Part shown: piece after piece, positions 55,036-64,000 of the stretch
How positions within the stretch are numbered: position 1 is the stretch's first letter
Layout: each line of letters opens with the position of its first letter
Assembly: GCA_944470555.2 (NCBI GenBank)
Contig: OX104127.1
Location: forward strand, 56,948,140-57,012,139
Source: Heterobilharzia americana
Lineage: Eukaryota > Platyhelminthes > Trematoda > Strigeidida > Schistosomatidae
DNA length: 64,000 nt
Reading direction: 5' to 3'
The notes under the pieces: model-generated
Seen by the model: the letters and a program-made list of their open reading frames with translations, nothing else
The model's database searches: none
Told to the model about the DNA's origin: nothing
Made by a program: the position numbers and the translations under genes

Positions 55036-56080
55036 CATCATTCAATATATTTTGCCCCCTGACCAGAAACAATTCTGGAACATTCTACCCAACATAACAT
55101 ACACCCATGAATGTACAGCTTAGTAAATGACTTCATCGAAAAGAAAAATCTTTTCTTCGCTGAAACTACTTCTTGTCTTTTAGTAGGAAATCATCAATCT
55201 TACCAGAAATGGGCAATATCATTTAGGATGTAACTTCTGATTAGATTCACTGGTTGATCATTAGAGAGTTACCATCTTTATGTTGTCTTGTCCTGATTGG
55301 CGACTGAATTATATCCGTCATTTCGTAATCTAACCACCAAGCCAGAAGGTTAATCATCGCAGACACTTTGATAAATGTTAGTTGGTTTGAGGTGATCAAC
55401 AGAAGAGTCTAATTCACCGGGATTTCGTAACCGTTGGGCATCTTTAGCCTCAAATGATTGAATGTGTCATGCAAGATTTGAAGCCGCTCGAAGTTACCAT
55501 CTCTGACTATAGTACTGGGGTGCACCACTTCAAAACTCAGAGAGGATATCACTTCCCTCAAAAGGTGTACATAAGCCTTATCCATAAGTCAAAGTAAAGC
55601 ACAAAACCTGAGTTTAGCCAGGTCTCCTCTTGATTAACTCCTATATTGTCTTCAGTATAGTTAAAGTTTCACAGATGCACAAAATGATTGGTACTGTGAT
55701 TTGAAAACCTTATAAATGCTTCCCACTACATAATTACAACTTACCATGTTATAAACTACTTATTCTGATAATAAAAGGAAAGATTACTCAGCTGCTTATA
55801 ATCTTGGTAAGAAAATGAAGTTAACCAAGGAAGGTGTAGTGTAAGAACAGGTTGTTTTTACACAGACACATAAATGTGGTTTCAATTTAAGCACATCTAT
55901 TGCTTTCGTAAATATCACTATGCATTATTGGCTGTTTTTACAACGAAGAAGAGAGAGTTATCTCTTACCTGAGCTCATCAAAAGTTTCTCAATCCATCTA
56001 CTTTTCAAGCTATTCTAGATACATTTTCACTTACTCGCATACTGATGACATTCACGGAAGCAATATCTACGCAGAAATAG
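55036..56080. other. Stretch with no clear element
   Basis: No domain-bearing ORF. 55795-55915 weakly resembles PLE C-terminal sequence ('cacataaatgtggtttcaattt' against 'tttatgtgtaggaaaac' regions), too weak to call. Confidence 0.35.
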
Positions 56081-56084
56081 GAAA

Positions 56085-56240
56085 CTAGCTTTATGTGTAC
56101 GAAAAAACAACTTGTTTCTCCACTACATCTGCTTTAGTAAACTTTGCTTCCTTTTGAAGATTATGACCAACTATATACTACTCTTCATTCTTGTTCTCAT
56201 CTTTCCTAATTTTTATCCTTCATTATCTGACTTTTTCCAA
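56085..56240 (+). mobile_element. PLE C-terminal scrap
   Basis: Matches 3045-3175 (+) and 9870-9715 (-): 'tttatgtgtacgaaaaaac', 'ttctcatctttcctaattttt'. The 64-codon ORF over it is repeat-derived. Confidence 0.6.
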
Positions 56241-56439
56241 CTAATTCTTTGGTTGTATATAAATTACAATTCAGACTATCTTACTAAAATTTTCACACAG
56301 TATTGATTGGTTACGGGAGTACAACCAATTTCATGTTGTCTAGTTCTGAGTGCAGACCTAATCCTATCGATCATATTTGCAATGTGGCAATCAAGCTAGG
56401 AAGCTCAGCATAGTGGTGTACATGTAAGCCAGTCCTACA

Positions 56440-56640
56440 GGAGGTCAATCGCTGCCCGAATAGCTCGATGGTAAAGTTGCTGACTACAACACTGGGTGAC
56501 GCGGGTTCGGATCTCAGGTGGGACATCAGTTCCGTCGAGGTTACAGATATGCCTTTCTGACGAGTGCTAAAAAGCACGAAACGTAGGTCAAGCAGGGCAG
56601 TCTACCGATTGCCTCCAACCAACTAACATTTTCACGCAGT
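56440..56640 (+). mobile_element. SINE-3 copy with intact hammerhead
   Basis: A box TAGCTCGATGG (56461-56471) and B box GGTTCGGATCT (56504-56514) give a tRNA-like head. 'ggtgggacatcagttccgtcg' follows, then the ribozyme at 56549-56598 and a tail 'cgattgcctccaaccaact'. The sequence between B box and ribozyme differs from SINE-1 and SINE-2, so this is a separate family. Two decayed relatives are at 37850-37985 and 38055-38260. Confidence 0.7.
56549..56598 (+). ncRNA. Hammerhead ribozyme, SINE-3 type, core intact
   Basis: Core CUGACGA (56557-56563). Stem II is GUGC/GCAC with loop UAAAAA, four perfect pairs of a sequence unlike the other two families. GAAA is at 56578-56581. Stem III is A-C/G-U closing a GUAG loop (56581-56588). 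Cleavage base C17 is at 56589. Stem I pairs GCCUUU with AAGCAGGGC around a two-base bulge. All invariant residues are present. Self-cleavage is inferred. Confidence 0.75.
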
Positions 56641-56719
56641 AAAACATTATTATTTACTGGGTAATGTTTCAGATATAATTAACTGTCCATCTTCATATTA
56701 GGTGACCTGATAAGTAAAT

Positions 56720-56835
56720 ATTTAGAGATAGTATTCATCATGGACTGACATCAGTTGGGGAACCATTGGAAATCTGGAAGTACTGGATACCTGTTTCGTC
56801 CTATTACGGGATTCGTCAGCAGTGCAGAAGTATCT
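56720..56835 (-). mobile_element. SINE-2 3' portion with near-intact hammerhead
   Basis: Minus strand: stem I arm GCACUG, core CUGACGA (56819-56813), stem II AUCC/GGAC with the first pair A-C, GAAAC, cleavage segment AUC, stem I arm CAGUAC, then the tail to 56720. The tRNA head is replaced by a SINE-4 copy. Confidence 0.68.
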
Positions 56836-56839
56836 ATAC

Positions 56840-56945
56840 TAGGTGATAGATTGAAAGTGAAATGAAAATTTGGACCATACTCGGACTCGAACCAGCGACG
56901 ACTGGCTTTCCAGCCCAATGCTGGACCAACTGAATTGCGATTGTT
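56840..56945 (-). mobile_element. SINE-4 tRNA-like repeat
   Basis: Minus strand 'cgctGGTTCGAGTCCGAGTA' is the B-box end, with 'caattcagttggtccagcattgg' as the A-box end. The flank 'aaattttcatttcactttcaatc' is shared with 35090-35120. Confidence 0.55.
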
Positions 56946-57590
56946 ATCGCAAATATAAAGTGCTGAGTAAAAGATTGAAGTTGTAAACAATTTAATACTG
57001 AGTAATTAGTAGTCAGATTTTATTTCAGATAAACAATAACTATACGAAGAGAACTGAACATGTCTTTCGATTCTGATTATTTCCTTGAGGGAAACTGAGA
57101 TCAGACTTCCGCAAAACACTCTGGAATTATTCTACTATAAATGCACTTGGATTAACATAAATGCAAACCATAACTAATGTAATCAGATTGTGCAAAATGT
57201 ATTGCGCAGAATAAAACTATTTTTATAAAAGACTGATTGAGTAAGTGAAGAAATATATTTTCCTTTTCAGTTAGGTCTGTCTTCATCTTGACCTCTATAC
57301 TAATCTATGTAGGTTTGCAATTTCATCAAATTACCAATCAAGTGGTGATATTTCGAAAATAATCAACAGGAAATATGAAGCAGACTATTCTTTGGTAAAT
57401 GGAATGATTTTTGATGAGTGTTCAGTCATTCACAATAAGTGATTACATAATAATAGGAAGATATATGAATAGTGATAAAAAGAACAAGGGGAAGGGGAAG
57501 AGGTGTACAAAGTAATCCTAGAAGTTACATCATGTTGACAGCCACGGTAATGAAAGTGGTCGAACAAACTTCTATTGAATACAAAGATTA
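56946..57590. other. Stretch with no recognisable element
   Basis: AT-rich, nothing matched. The 60-codon ORF at 57430-57612 (-) ends in PLE sequence but is otherwise uninformative. Confidence 0.4.
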
Positions 57591-57594
57591 GGCT

Positions 57595-58330
57595 TGTAAA
57601 GTTGGATTTCAATCGCCTCTGCTATGTGAAGTGACCGAGGGTATAATCCATGTGGTAGATCGATTTGAATGTGATGAATAACTTTGAAAGCTTTCCTAGT
57701 ATCCACTTGATGTCCCAAGTCAAATGGGTGTGCAATTATGGAGCTGTTTATTGTTCTAATTTGTTCCTTGCTCAATCGTAATGGGTGGTGATGAGAAATT
57801 TGACAATGGAATCGCCTCATTGTACGCCCGATGTAATCATCGTAATCATCGATGCAAGTTTGTAGCTTTTTCACAATGATAAGATTCACCGCGTATTATG
57901 TTTTCTGAATGGCTGATGTTAGTCGATATCTCAAAATCATACTGTTCAACTCCCCTTTGTATGGTAGAGTGATATGGATACTTTTCTTAAGGACCGTGTA
58001 TAGAGTTGGCTTCAGTGCGCTACTTGACCTCTACAACGATTTATAAACTTCATCGGATATCTGCTATCCATAAGTGCTTTGGTCACTAATTTGATATCTT
58101 CATCCAATGTATCTGATATACTGATACGATGGATCCTATTCCATAGGCATTTTATGAGACCTCGCTTGTACTGAATGGGGCAAAAGCTGCGAAAATTCAG
58201 GTATTGTCCTGTCCATGTAGGCTTTGTGTACACTGAGCGTCTTAATGAACCATCTCGTTGACTTGGGAATATGTCTATGAATGCACAGTTAAGGTTTAAA
58301 ACCGTATATTGTTAAAGCTTTATATAAGTG
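57595..58330 (-). pseudogene. PLE C-terminal fragment: thumb, linker, GIY-YIG
   Basis: Minus strand. 58233-58012 encodes 'MYTKPTWTGQYLNFRSFCPI' (normally VYRKPTW), then RGLIKCLWNRIHRI, ALMDSRYPMKFINRC. 57889-57572 encodes 'DYIGRTMRRFHCQISHHHPL', then HPFDLGHQVDTRKAFKVIHH and LHIAEAIEIQLYKPNLCIQ, a nearly complete GIY-YIG domain with YIGRTMRR, His and the terminal Lys-Pro-Xaa-Leu-Cys. The linker between them is interrupted by stops. The RT palm is missing. Confidence 0.8.
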
Positions 58331-58494
58331 TCTAATCATGACCATCTACTGAATGGTTTAATCAAACTTCATCAAGAACATTGAATGTGGTGTCCAGAGG
58401 AATTGTATGGGAAAGGTCTATGAGATGTTCAACAATAGCTATCGATTGCCTAGTACGACCGGATCAATTGAACTTATAAAGATGCACTGATACT

Positions 58495-59975
58495 GCCCAA
58501 TGTGTCGAACACCCAAAGAAGGGAGACATACGTCTTTGCAAGAACTGGCGAGGAATCATGCTGCTGTCCCTCTCCACTCCAAGTAAAGTATTGAGCCGCA
58601 TCATCCTGGAGAGACTAAGGCATACGCTTAATTCAAAACTACGACCAAAACATGCTGGCTGGCTGACTGGCTTCAGGAAGAACAAATCATGTATCGATCG
58701 AACTGCAACGCTACGCATAATCATAGAACAGAGTATAGAATGGCAGTCAACTCTCTAGCTGAACTCAACTTCATCCATTTTGAAAAGGCATTCGACAGCG
58801 TCAACCGAGAAGTGATTTTCCACGCGGTTGATTCAACACTACGGTTTCGGTGCCACAAATCTTTATCAACCTCATTCAACAACTATATGAAAGGCCATAC
58901 GCCAAGTGATCCACAATGAAAACTTCAGTGATGCCTTTGAAGTGAAAACAGGAGGGAATAAGACAAGGCTTCCGCCTACTATCGCTAATGATCTTCCTGA
59001 TTTTGGTCAACTGGACTGGATCATGCAGCAAACCGTAAGGAGTGAGAAGATAGGCGTACACTAGCTGGACCGATGAAAAGACCGTAGAAGATTTGGATTT
59101 CGCCAATGATGGTTTATGTCTATTGTCTTGAAGATTTACAGGCTGAAACTAACAAGCTGACAGAAGAGACAGGGCAGCGAAAACGGCAATTCAAGTGAAC
59201 GTTGAGAAGACGGAGGAGATGAAGATACCCAAACAACAACAACATGAACAAACTGCAATCACCACCAACGGGAGAAACGTAAAGGAAGTAATTTCTTTCA
59301 CCTATACTTACCTAGGTAGGCAGCATCGTTTCAACTACAGGAAGCTGCACAGGCACAGATGAGGATGTCGAAACCAGGATCACAAATACAGAAAGATAGG
59401 CTTTCATTAATGTGAAATCAGTGTGGAGATCTACCCCACTCAGCACAAAGCGTAAACAACATCCGGATTTTCAACACCAATCCAGTCAAGTCAGTGCTGC
59501 TATATGGTTCACTCAGAAACTTGGTGTGTCACGAAAAGCATTTCCAACAAACTACAGACATTCTACAACAGCTGCCACCTACGCTCACTCGATACTGAAA
59601 CTGAAGATCAGATGAGATAGCCGGAATAATAAGAATAAGCAGCGAGGAACTCTGGCTGGCAACGAATCAACCAAGAACCTATCACCCAAACAAATATGCA
59701 GTGGAAGGAAGTGGAGGTCGATTGGGCATACACTGAGAAGACCTACTGGGGACATCATGCACTAGGTCAGGCCAGTCTCTCAAGTGGAAAGTGAATGGGA
59801 AACGACGAGTTTGGCGTCAGAGGCAATGGTGATATAGAGGAGATGACGTGAGGAAAAAATGAAGGCTTGTGGGCAGTTGTGGAACGATGTTGAAAAGACT
59901 GGAGAGAAGAGAGTGTAATGGAGACGTGCTACTGAAGTCCTATTTTCCACTAGGAACCCAAGGGAAAAAATTAAT
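58495..59975 (+). pseudogene. RTE-A copy, RT core to 3' end
   Basis: Plus strand: 58520-58620 is a relic of 'GDLSVCKNW...LL'; 58765-58830 encodes 'LNFIHFEKAFDSVNREVIF'; 59080-59130 is the FADD region ('DLDFANDGLCLLS', first Asp lost); 59200-59300 is the 'VNVEKTEEMKIP' and TNGRNVKEV block; 59456-59480 is 'aacaacatccggattttcaa'; the end is at 59955-59975 with 'actaggaacccaagggaaaaa'. Several frameshifts; non-functional. Confidence 0.78.
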
Positions 59976-60815
59976 ATATAAATAATCACATACTGAGAAG
60001 GACACTGTAACTATCCTTTCTTCACCTTGGCAGATATATACATATAGTCGTTTGCATATCCTTGAATATAGTCATCCCTTTTCTTTTGATTACATTATCT
60101 CTTCATTAATTACTTACTTAATCAGTTAACGATTTTCAAGTTCTCATATAATTACTTAAACTATTAGCCCTGAAACAGTTCCTTCTTTTATACACTGATT
60201 TCTCTTTGTTGTCTTCACTCTCATTCCACACCTCCTGGTTTTTTCTATCCCATCAGATGTGTATAAATAGCCATTGGGATAGAGTCGAATTCGCACGTAT
60301 AACATCAACTGAAGCATGTTAACCACAGAGATACGACATAATATGTTAATATGATATCAATCAATCGAATTACAAACACAAAAACTTACTCAAATGTGTA
60401 AATATGTCTAATGGCTTGTAAAGACGCATACAATGAAGCGTGAATGTCTAATCTCTGAGATCTTTCTTATACATTTCTCTGCTACTTATTTTCGCTTATA
60501 CTCATTCAAACAATAAGCTGTTATATGTGAATTCATGTATAATCCTACAAAATAGGATTTGCTTAACTCAAAGTCAACAGAATAATAACCCCAGGCATGT
60601 GTAATTGATCACTTTAAGTAACGCTGTGCAAATATATTTTTTCCGTCGATTCATAACATTTCCAAAACTCAGCCATTTGTGAGGATCTACAATGACTGTT
60701 GTTTAAATCTTCTCCATCTCTACTGGGTCTCTTCTAAACTGATTACACTATTCAAATAAGTACAAAGATAATTCAGTATCAACAAGTAGATTAATAATAC
60801 ATGCGATGAGGTGAC
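59976..60815. other. Stretch with no recognisable element
   Basis: AT-rich with no informative ORF and no repeat recognised. Confidence 0.4.
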
Positions 60816-60819
60816 TATT

Positions 60820-60970
60820 GTGACCAAGTGGCTTAATGGAAAACACTTTGATGCTTCAAATGATAGGTACGAGATTAGAGTTTCATTTGGAACAATATCA
60901 CTTACTGGGAAGTAGGTATACCCGGCTGATGAGTCCCAAGTAGGACGAAACATACATCTGGAGCATATAT
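60820..60970 (+). mobile_element. SINE-1 copy with canonical hammerhead core
   Basis: Head 'gtgaccaagtggcttaatgg' (60821), B-box-like 'gagattagagtttcatttgg', 'atcacttactgggaag', then the ribozyme at 60915-60962. Core CUGAUGA (60926-60932), stem II GUCC/GGAC (60933-60946) and GAAA (60947-60950) are perfect. Stem I is weak because its 3' arm is shortened (UGGAGC), so folding of the whole ribozyme is doubtful. Confidence 0.7.
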
Positions 60971-61142
60971 TTTTATTTCAGGTATGTACAATGATCTGTT
61001 TAAACGTTAGTAGTCAGATTTTGGTACGCATAAAGTGCTTACTAAAGGGTAACAAATGTAACTATCCAGTCGTTTGCGCTTAACACTTATCAAAGTCTAG
61101 GAACCAAGGCTAAGGTGCCTTGTGTTTAGGTATAAGATGTTT

Positions 61143-62095
61143 TTAGCTAGTTAGCTGTACGTTCCACGTTGGTTTCCTGTAGATGGATCTTTTAAGGTAT
61201 CCATTCTGACGTCGGGTGAGAAGCACATCAAGAAAAGGAATAGCTGATTCTGATTCCTTCTCTATGGTAAACTTGAAGGCTTGATAACATTCATTGAATG
61301 AACGAAGAACATCGTCTAGATTAACATTTTTGTCACATATAACAACCGTATCATCCATATATCTTCTATAATAGTCAAAGCTATTAATAGTTTGACGAAG
61401 TTGTGAATTTTCTAGTTTCGACATGAAAAAATCTACTAACAGTGGTCTAAATCATGACCCCATTGCAATCCCATCTTTCTGTCTATAGATTTCCCTATTG
61501 AAACTGAATTGGATGTTAAATGTGCACCTCAACAAAAGCTCTTTCAAGCAGGTAGTTGGTAGTCCTACATCTAAATTATGTGCATCAGTATAGTCACATA
61601 CATAACAGACAGTCTCGATGAGTGGCACACTCGTGAACAATGAAGTGACGTCTAATGAAAACTTCATCTTATTTAAAGCATTAAAATTCTTAATACCCTC
61701 AACAAACTGAAATGTATCACGGATAGAAAAACTCGATACTTGCCTTCTAACAAGTTTCAAAATTTCAGTTAATCATTGAGCAGTTCGGTGATAAAGAGAA
61801 CCAGCCATATCGAGGATCGGACGAAGAGGTAATCCCGCTTTATGTATCTTTGGTAGTCCATATAGACGTGGGGTTATGGAACCAACTTGTCGGATACATT
61901 TATATAAATCGGGGCCAATTATTGACTTATCCCTCATGCTTCTTAAGACATTTGTGAGTTGTGTTTCAATTATATGTGTCTTATTGGGTTCACCTTCGAG
62001 TTTAGTAAACCTATTGTATTCAAAGATATTTAGGTCACAAATTGATTTCTGACTGACTGATGTAGATTCGAACCACAGAGGGATGTGTACCAATA
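61143..62095 (-). pseudogene. PLE reverse transcriptase, fingers to thumb
   Basis: The best continuous PLE RT in the window, minus strand. 62093-61773 encodes 'YNRFTKLEGEPNKTHIIETQ' and 'PRLYGLPKIHKAGLPLRPIL'. 61760-61452 encodes 'MKFSLDVTSLFTSVPLIETV' (motif A, Asp present), then FNREIYRQKDGIAMGS (B'). After a stop near 61450, 61424-61143 encodes 'YYRRYMDDTVVICDKNVNLD' (catalytic YMDD intact), FTIEKESESAIPFLDVLLTR and 'YLKRSIYRKPTWNVQL'. Three frames or stops separate the parts. The GIY-YIG domain does not follow within 200 bases, so the copy is truncated at both ends. Lineage differs from the array at 24887-32445. Confidence 0.88.
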
Positions 62096-62219
62096 ATCAA
62101 TAAATCTGGGTTCAGGGCTTTCTGTCGACTGTTCTCTTACATGAAACAGATATGAGTATGATAAGAATCATTGGGAAAATGTTCCATGTGAATTCAGTTC
62201 GTCATAAGAATCAACTGCT

Positions 62220-62535
62220 TTTTTGAAAGGTGAATAGAACTTTCCTCTTAGTATGGGACTCCTCAGCAGTGCGCACCCACGACCCCACCAGCAGGGACCG
62301 AACCCGCGACCTTCAGGTTCTGCAGCCAGCGCATTACCATCGAGCCACTGGGTCAGAATCCAATGCTCCATATTTCCAACTTCTCTTAGCTCACGATAAA
62401 TAGCACAACCGCCATCCAATGTCATCGCTGAGTATCTGTCCTCATGGCCATCAGGCTTTGACTCCACCGGTCACGACTTCTCATTGGAACTTCGGGAATA
62501 CTTCTCGAAGCTAGTCACCAATGAGCACCAGTTGA
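62220..62535 (-). mobile_element. SINE-2 copy with complete tRNA-like head
   Basis: Minus strand: leader 62535-62370, A box TGGCTCGATGG (62348-62338), B box GGTTCGGTCCC (62304-62294), 'tggggtcgtgggtgcgcactg', then half a hammerhead: core CUGAGGA (62266-62260) and GUCCC, after which stem II and the 3' half are lost near 62240. It stands head-first against the foldback at 62540. Confidence 0.75.
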
Positions 62536-62539
62536 ATTG

Positions 62540-62748
62540 AATTTTGAGGGAGTTGTGGAGATTTGGAATTATTTCAAGTTGTTATTCATCGTAGACTGAT
62601 ATCGTGGATGCGCACTGCTGAGGAGTCCCATACTAGGACGAAACAACTGTCCAGTGCTCTCAGGTTTCCTTTGTTCCTCCAACTGATGTCAGTCTACGAT
62701 GAATAACAACTTGAAGTAATTCCAAATCTCCACAACTCCCTCAAAATT
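62540..62748. repeat. Foldback: two 64-base SINE-2 tail arms around a hammerhead
   Basis: Left arm 62540-62603 and right arm 62685-62748 are inverted repeats with two mismatches in 64. Each arm is the SINE-2 tail ('caacttgaa', then 'tccaaatctccacaactccc'). The 81-base centre holds an intact hammerhead. The right arm continues the plus-strand SINE; the left arm is the same tail in reverse. Confidence 0.88.
62610..62659 (+). ncRNA. Hammerhead ribozyme, SINE-2 type, core and all stems intact
   Basis: Stem I GCACUG (62612-62617) pairs with CAGUGC (62652-62657). Core CUGAGGA is at 62618-62624. Stem II is GUCC (62625-62628) with GGAC (62636-62639), loop CAUACUA. GAAA is at 62640-62643. Stem III comes from ACAACUGU (62643-62650), with two to three pairs. 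Cleavage base C17 is at 62651. Every invariant nucleotide of the hammerhead is present. The layout (type I, open at stem I, tiny stem III) matches that known for Sm-alpha and PLE hammerheads. Confidence 0.82.
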
Positions 62749-63107
62749 TAAAACTTTCCTCATTTGGAGATATTTTTCTTGTTTAGTTATTGAATAGAGA
62801 ATGAATGTGTAACATCTATCTGTAGGTCATATTAGACTTGATTATTTGATGCCAGCAGTTTTTTTGTCCAGAATTGTACTCACCTGAAAATAACTTGGAA
62901 AATACTCATTACTCATGAGTGCTAGATAACATTAGCTTTCTTTATTACTCGTTGTACTATTATTGTATGATACTAGTAAGAGCATCTTTTGCTTGCAAAC
63001 GTTATTACAGGTTTCAATCCTGATGCTAAAAGGTTGATGCATAACCAGATCAACAATCAACTGAACTGTTTGGAAATAAACCTGGTATATAGTTGAAAAT
63101 GTTACTA

Positions 63108-64000
63108 CTGTGATAGTTTATTTCTCCCTTGGGTTCCTAGTGGAACATAGAACTTCAGTAGCACGTCTCGATTGTACTCTCTTCTCTGCAGTCTTTTCCA
63201 TGACTGCCCATAACCTTTCATTTCTTCCTCACATCGTCTCCTCCATGTCACCCTTGGATGCACAACTCGTCGTTTCCCATTCACTTTCCACTAGACAGCC
63301 TGGCTTGATGCACCAAGTCTCTGAACCATACAGAAGCAACGATTTGATATTGCTGTTGAAAATCCGGATGTTGTTCCACATGCTGAGCGCAGATGATCTA
63401 CACACTGGTTTCAGGTTAATGAACGCATGTCTTGCTGTCTTTCCGATCCTGCCTGCTTTGGCATCGTCGTCTGTGCCTGTGCCACCAGTAGTTGAAACGA
63501 TGCTGCCTAGTTAGGTGTAGGTGAAAGAGGCTACTTCCTTTAAGTCTCTCCCGTCGATGGTGATTGGAGTTTGCTGTTATTGGTGGAGGTGTTCGTTGGG
63601 TATCATCATCACCTCTGTCTTCTCTACGTTCACTCGAAACCTGTCTTCTTTGGCTGCCTTACCTCTTCTGTCAGCTTGTTACTTTTCGCCTATAGATCTT
63701 CAAGTTTATGTGACATTAGACACAAGTCATCATCGGGGAAATGCAAATCTTCTTCTAGGATTTTTCCCCGGTCCAGCGTATCCCCCTCTTCTCACTCCTC
63801 ACTATTTGTTGTATGATCCAGTCCACCACAATCAGGAATATCATGGGTGGTAGTAGACAGCCTTGTTTTACTCTTGTCTTCACTTCAACAGCATCGTTAG
63901 GCTTCCCACTGTGAATTACTTGGCATGTAGAGTCTTCATATAGTTGTTGAATGAGGTTGATAAAGATTCGTAGTATTCCATAGTGTTCAAGCAGCAGTTG
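63108..64000 (-). pseudogene. RTE-A copy, 3' end to RT core (cut by window edge)
   Basis: Minus strand. The 3' end lies at 63118-63150 ('ctcccttgggttcctagtgg'). A deletion near 63300 joins 'actagacagcctggcttgatg' to 'caccaagtctctgaacc'. 63560-63510 is the MNGRNLKEV relic. 63760-63700 is the FADD region ('DLHFPDDDLCLMSH', decayed). The region before it reaches the window end. The remaining 5' part is outside. Confidence 0.72.

Overview
The window reads as AT-rich, repeat-dominated intergenic DNA from a blood fluke or close relative (Digenea, Schistosomatidae; inference). The grounds are many Sm-alpha-type SINEs with a tRNA-like head and a hammerhead ribozyme, schistosome-style Penelope-like elements (PLEs) with a GIY-YIG endonuclease, RTE-clade non-LTR elements, and one CR1/SR1-like fragment. 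I recognise no intact host protein gene. Every ORF I can identify is a broken piece of a retroelement, and the longest is 201 codons.

Labels used below. 'RTE-A' is an RTE-like non-LTR family ending in an (ATT)n/(TAA)n tail, whose only near full-length copy is 44541-47927 (-). 'RTE-B' is a second, SR2-like RTE family. 'PLE' is a Penelope-like element (RT plus GIY-YIG). 'SINE-1' is the Sm-alpha-like SINE with hammerhead. 'SINE-2' and 'SINE-3' are two further tRNA-headed SINE families, each with its own hammerhead sequence. 'SINE-4' is a tRNA-headed repeat with no ribozyme that I can see.

Layout. 1-1475: RTE-A tail and an RTE-B RT. 1905-6460: dimeric SINE-1 copies on both strands around PLE C-terminal pieces. 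6930-8520: RTE-B and RTE-A. 8940-11200: SINEs and a PLE mosaic. 11538-18348: five RTE-A copies, two of them internally deleted but with both termini. 18640-18940: SINE-1. 20290-21040: CR1-like RT. 22921-24040: inverted RTE-A pair. 24640-32880: PLE array with an almost exact 2.3-kb tandem duplication, ending in the most complete PLE, which is split by an inverted SINE-1 pair flanked by a 12-bp duplication. 33082-36815: two RTE-A copies. 37100-41640: SINE-3, PLE and RTE-B pieces and an inverted SINE-2 pair. 42328-49635: three RTE-A copies including the full-length one. 50180-52500: PLE interrupted by RTE-A. 53280-56945: SINE-2, SINE-3 and PLE ends. 57430-59975: PLE and RTE-A. 60820-62760: SINE-1, PLE RT and a foldback SINE-2 with an intact hammerhead. 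63108-64000: RTE-A.

How the parts fit together. RTE-A and RTE-B encode (or encoded) an APE-type endonuclease and reverse transcriptase. PLEs encode an RT and a GIY-YIG nuclease. The SINEs encode no protein; their RNA would be made by Pol III from the tRNA-like A and B boxes and could cut itself at the hammerhead, and they must borrow enzymes from an autonomous element. Head-to-head or tail-to-tail inverted SINE pairs recur at four to five places.

Smaller stretches where I see nothing: 1476-1904, 2421-2639, 6461-6929, 8521-8939, 11201-11537, 12146-12709, 13181-13859, 15546-15984, 16576-16849, 34691-35034, 36816-37099, 38261-38689, 39345-39589, 40661-41224, 53991-54309, 56241-56439, 62761-63107. 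Introns, UTRs or exons of a host gene too diverged to recognise by eye cannot be excluded in the empty stretches.
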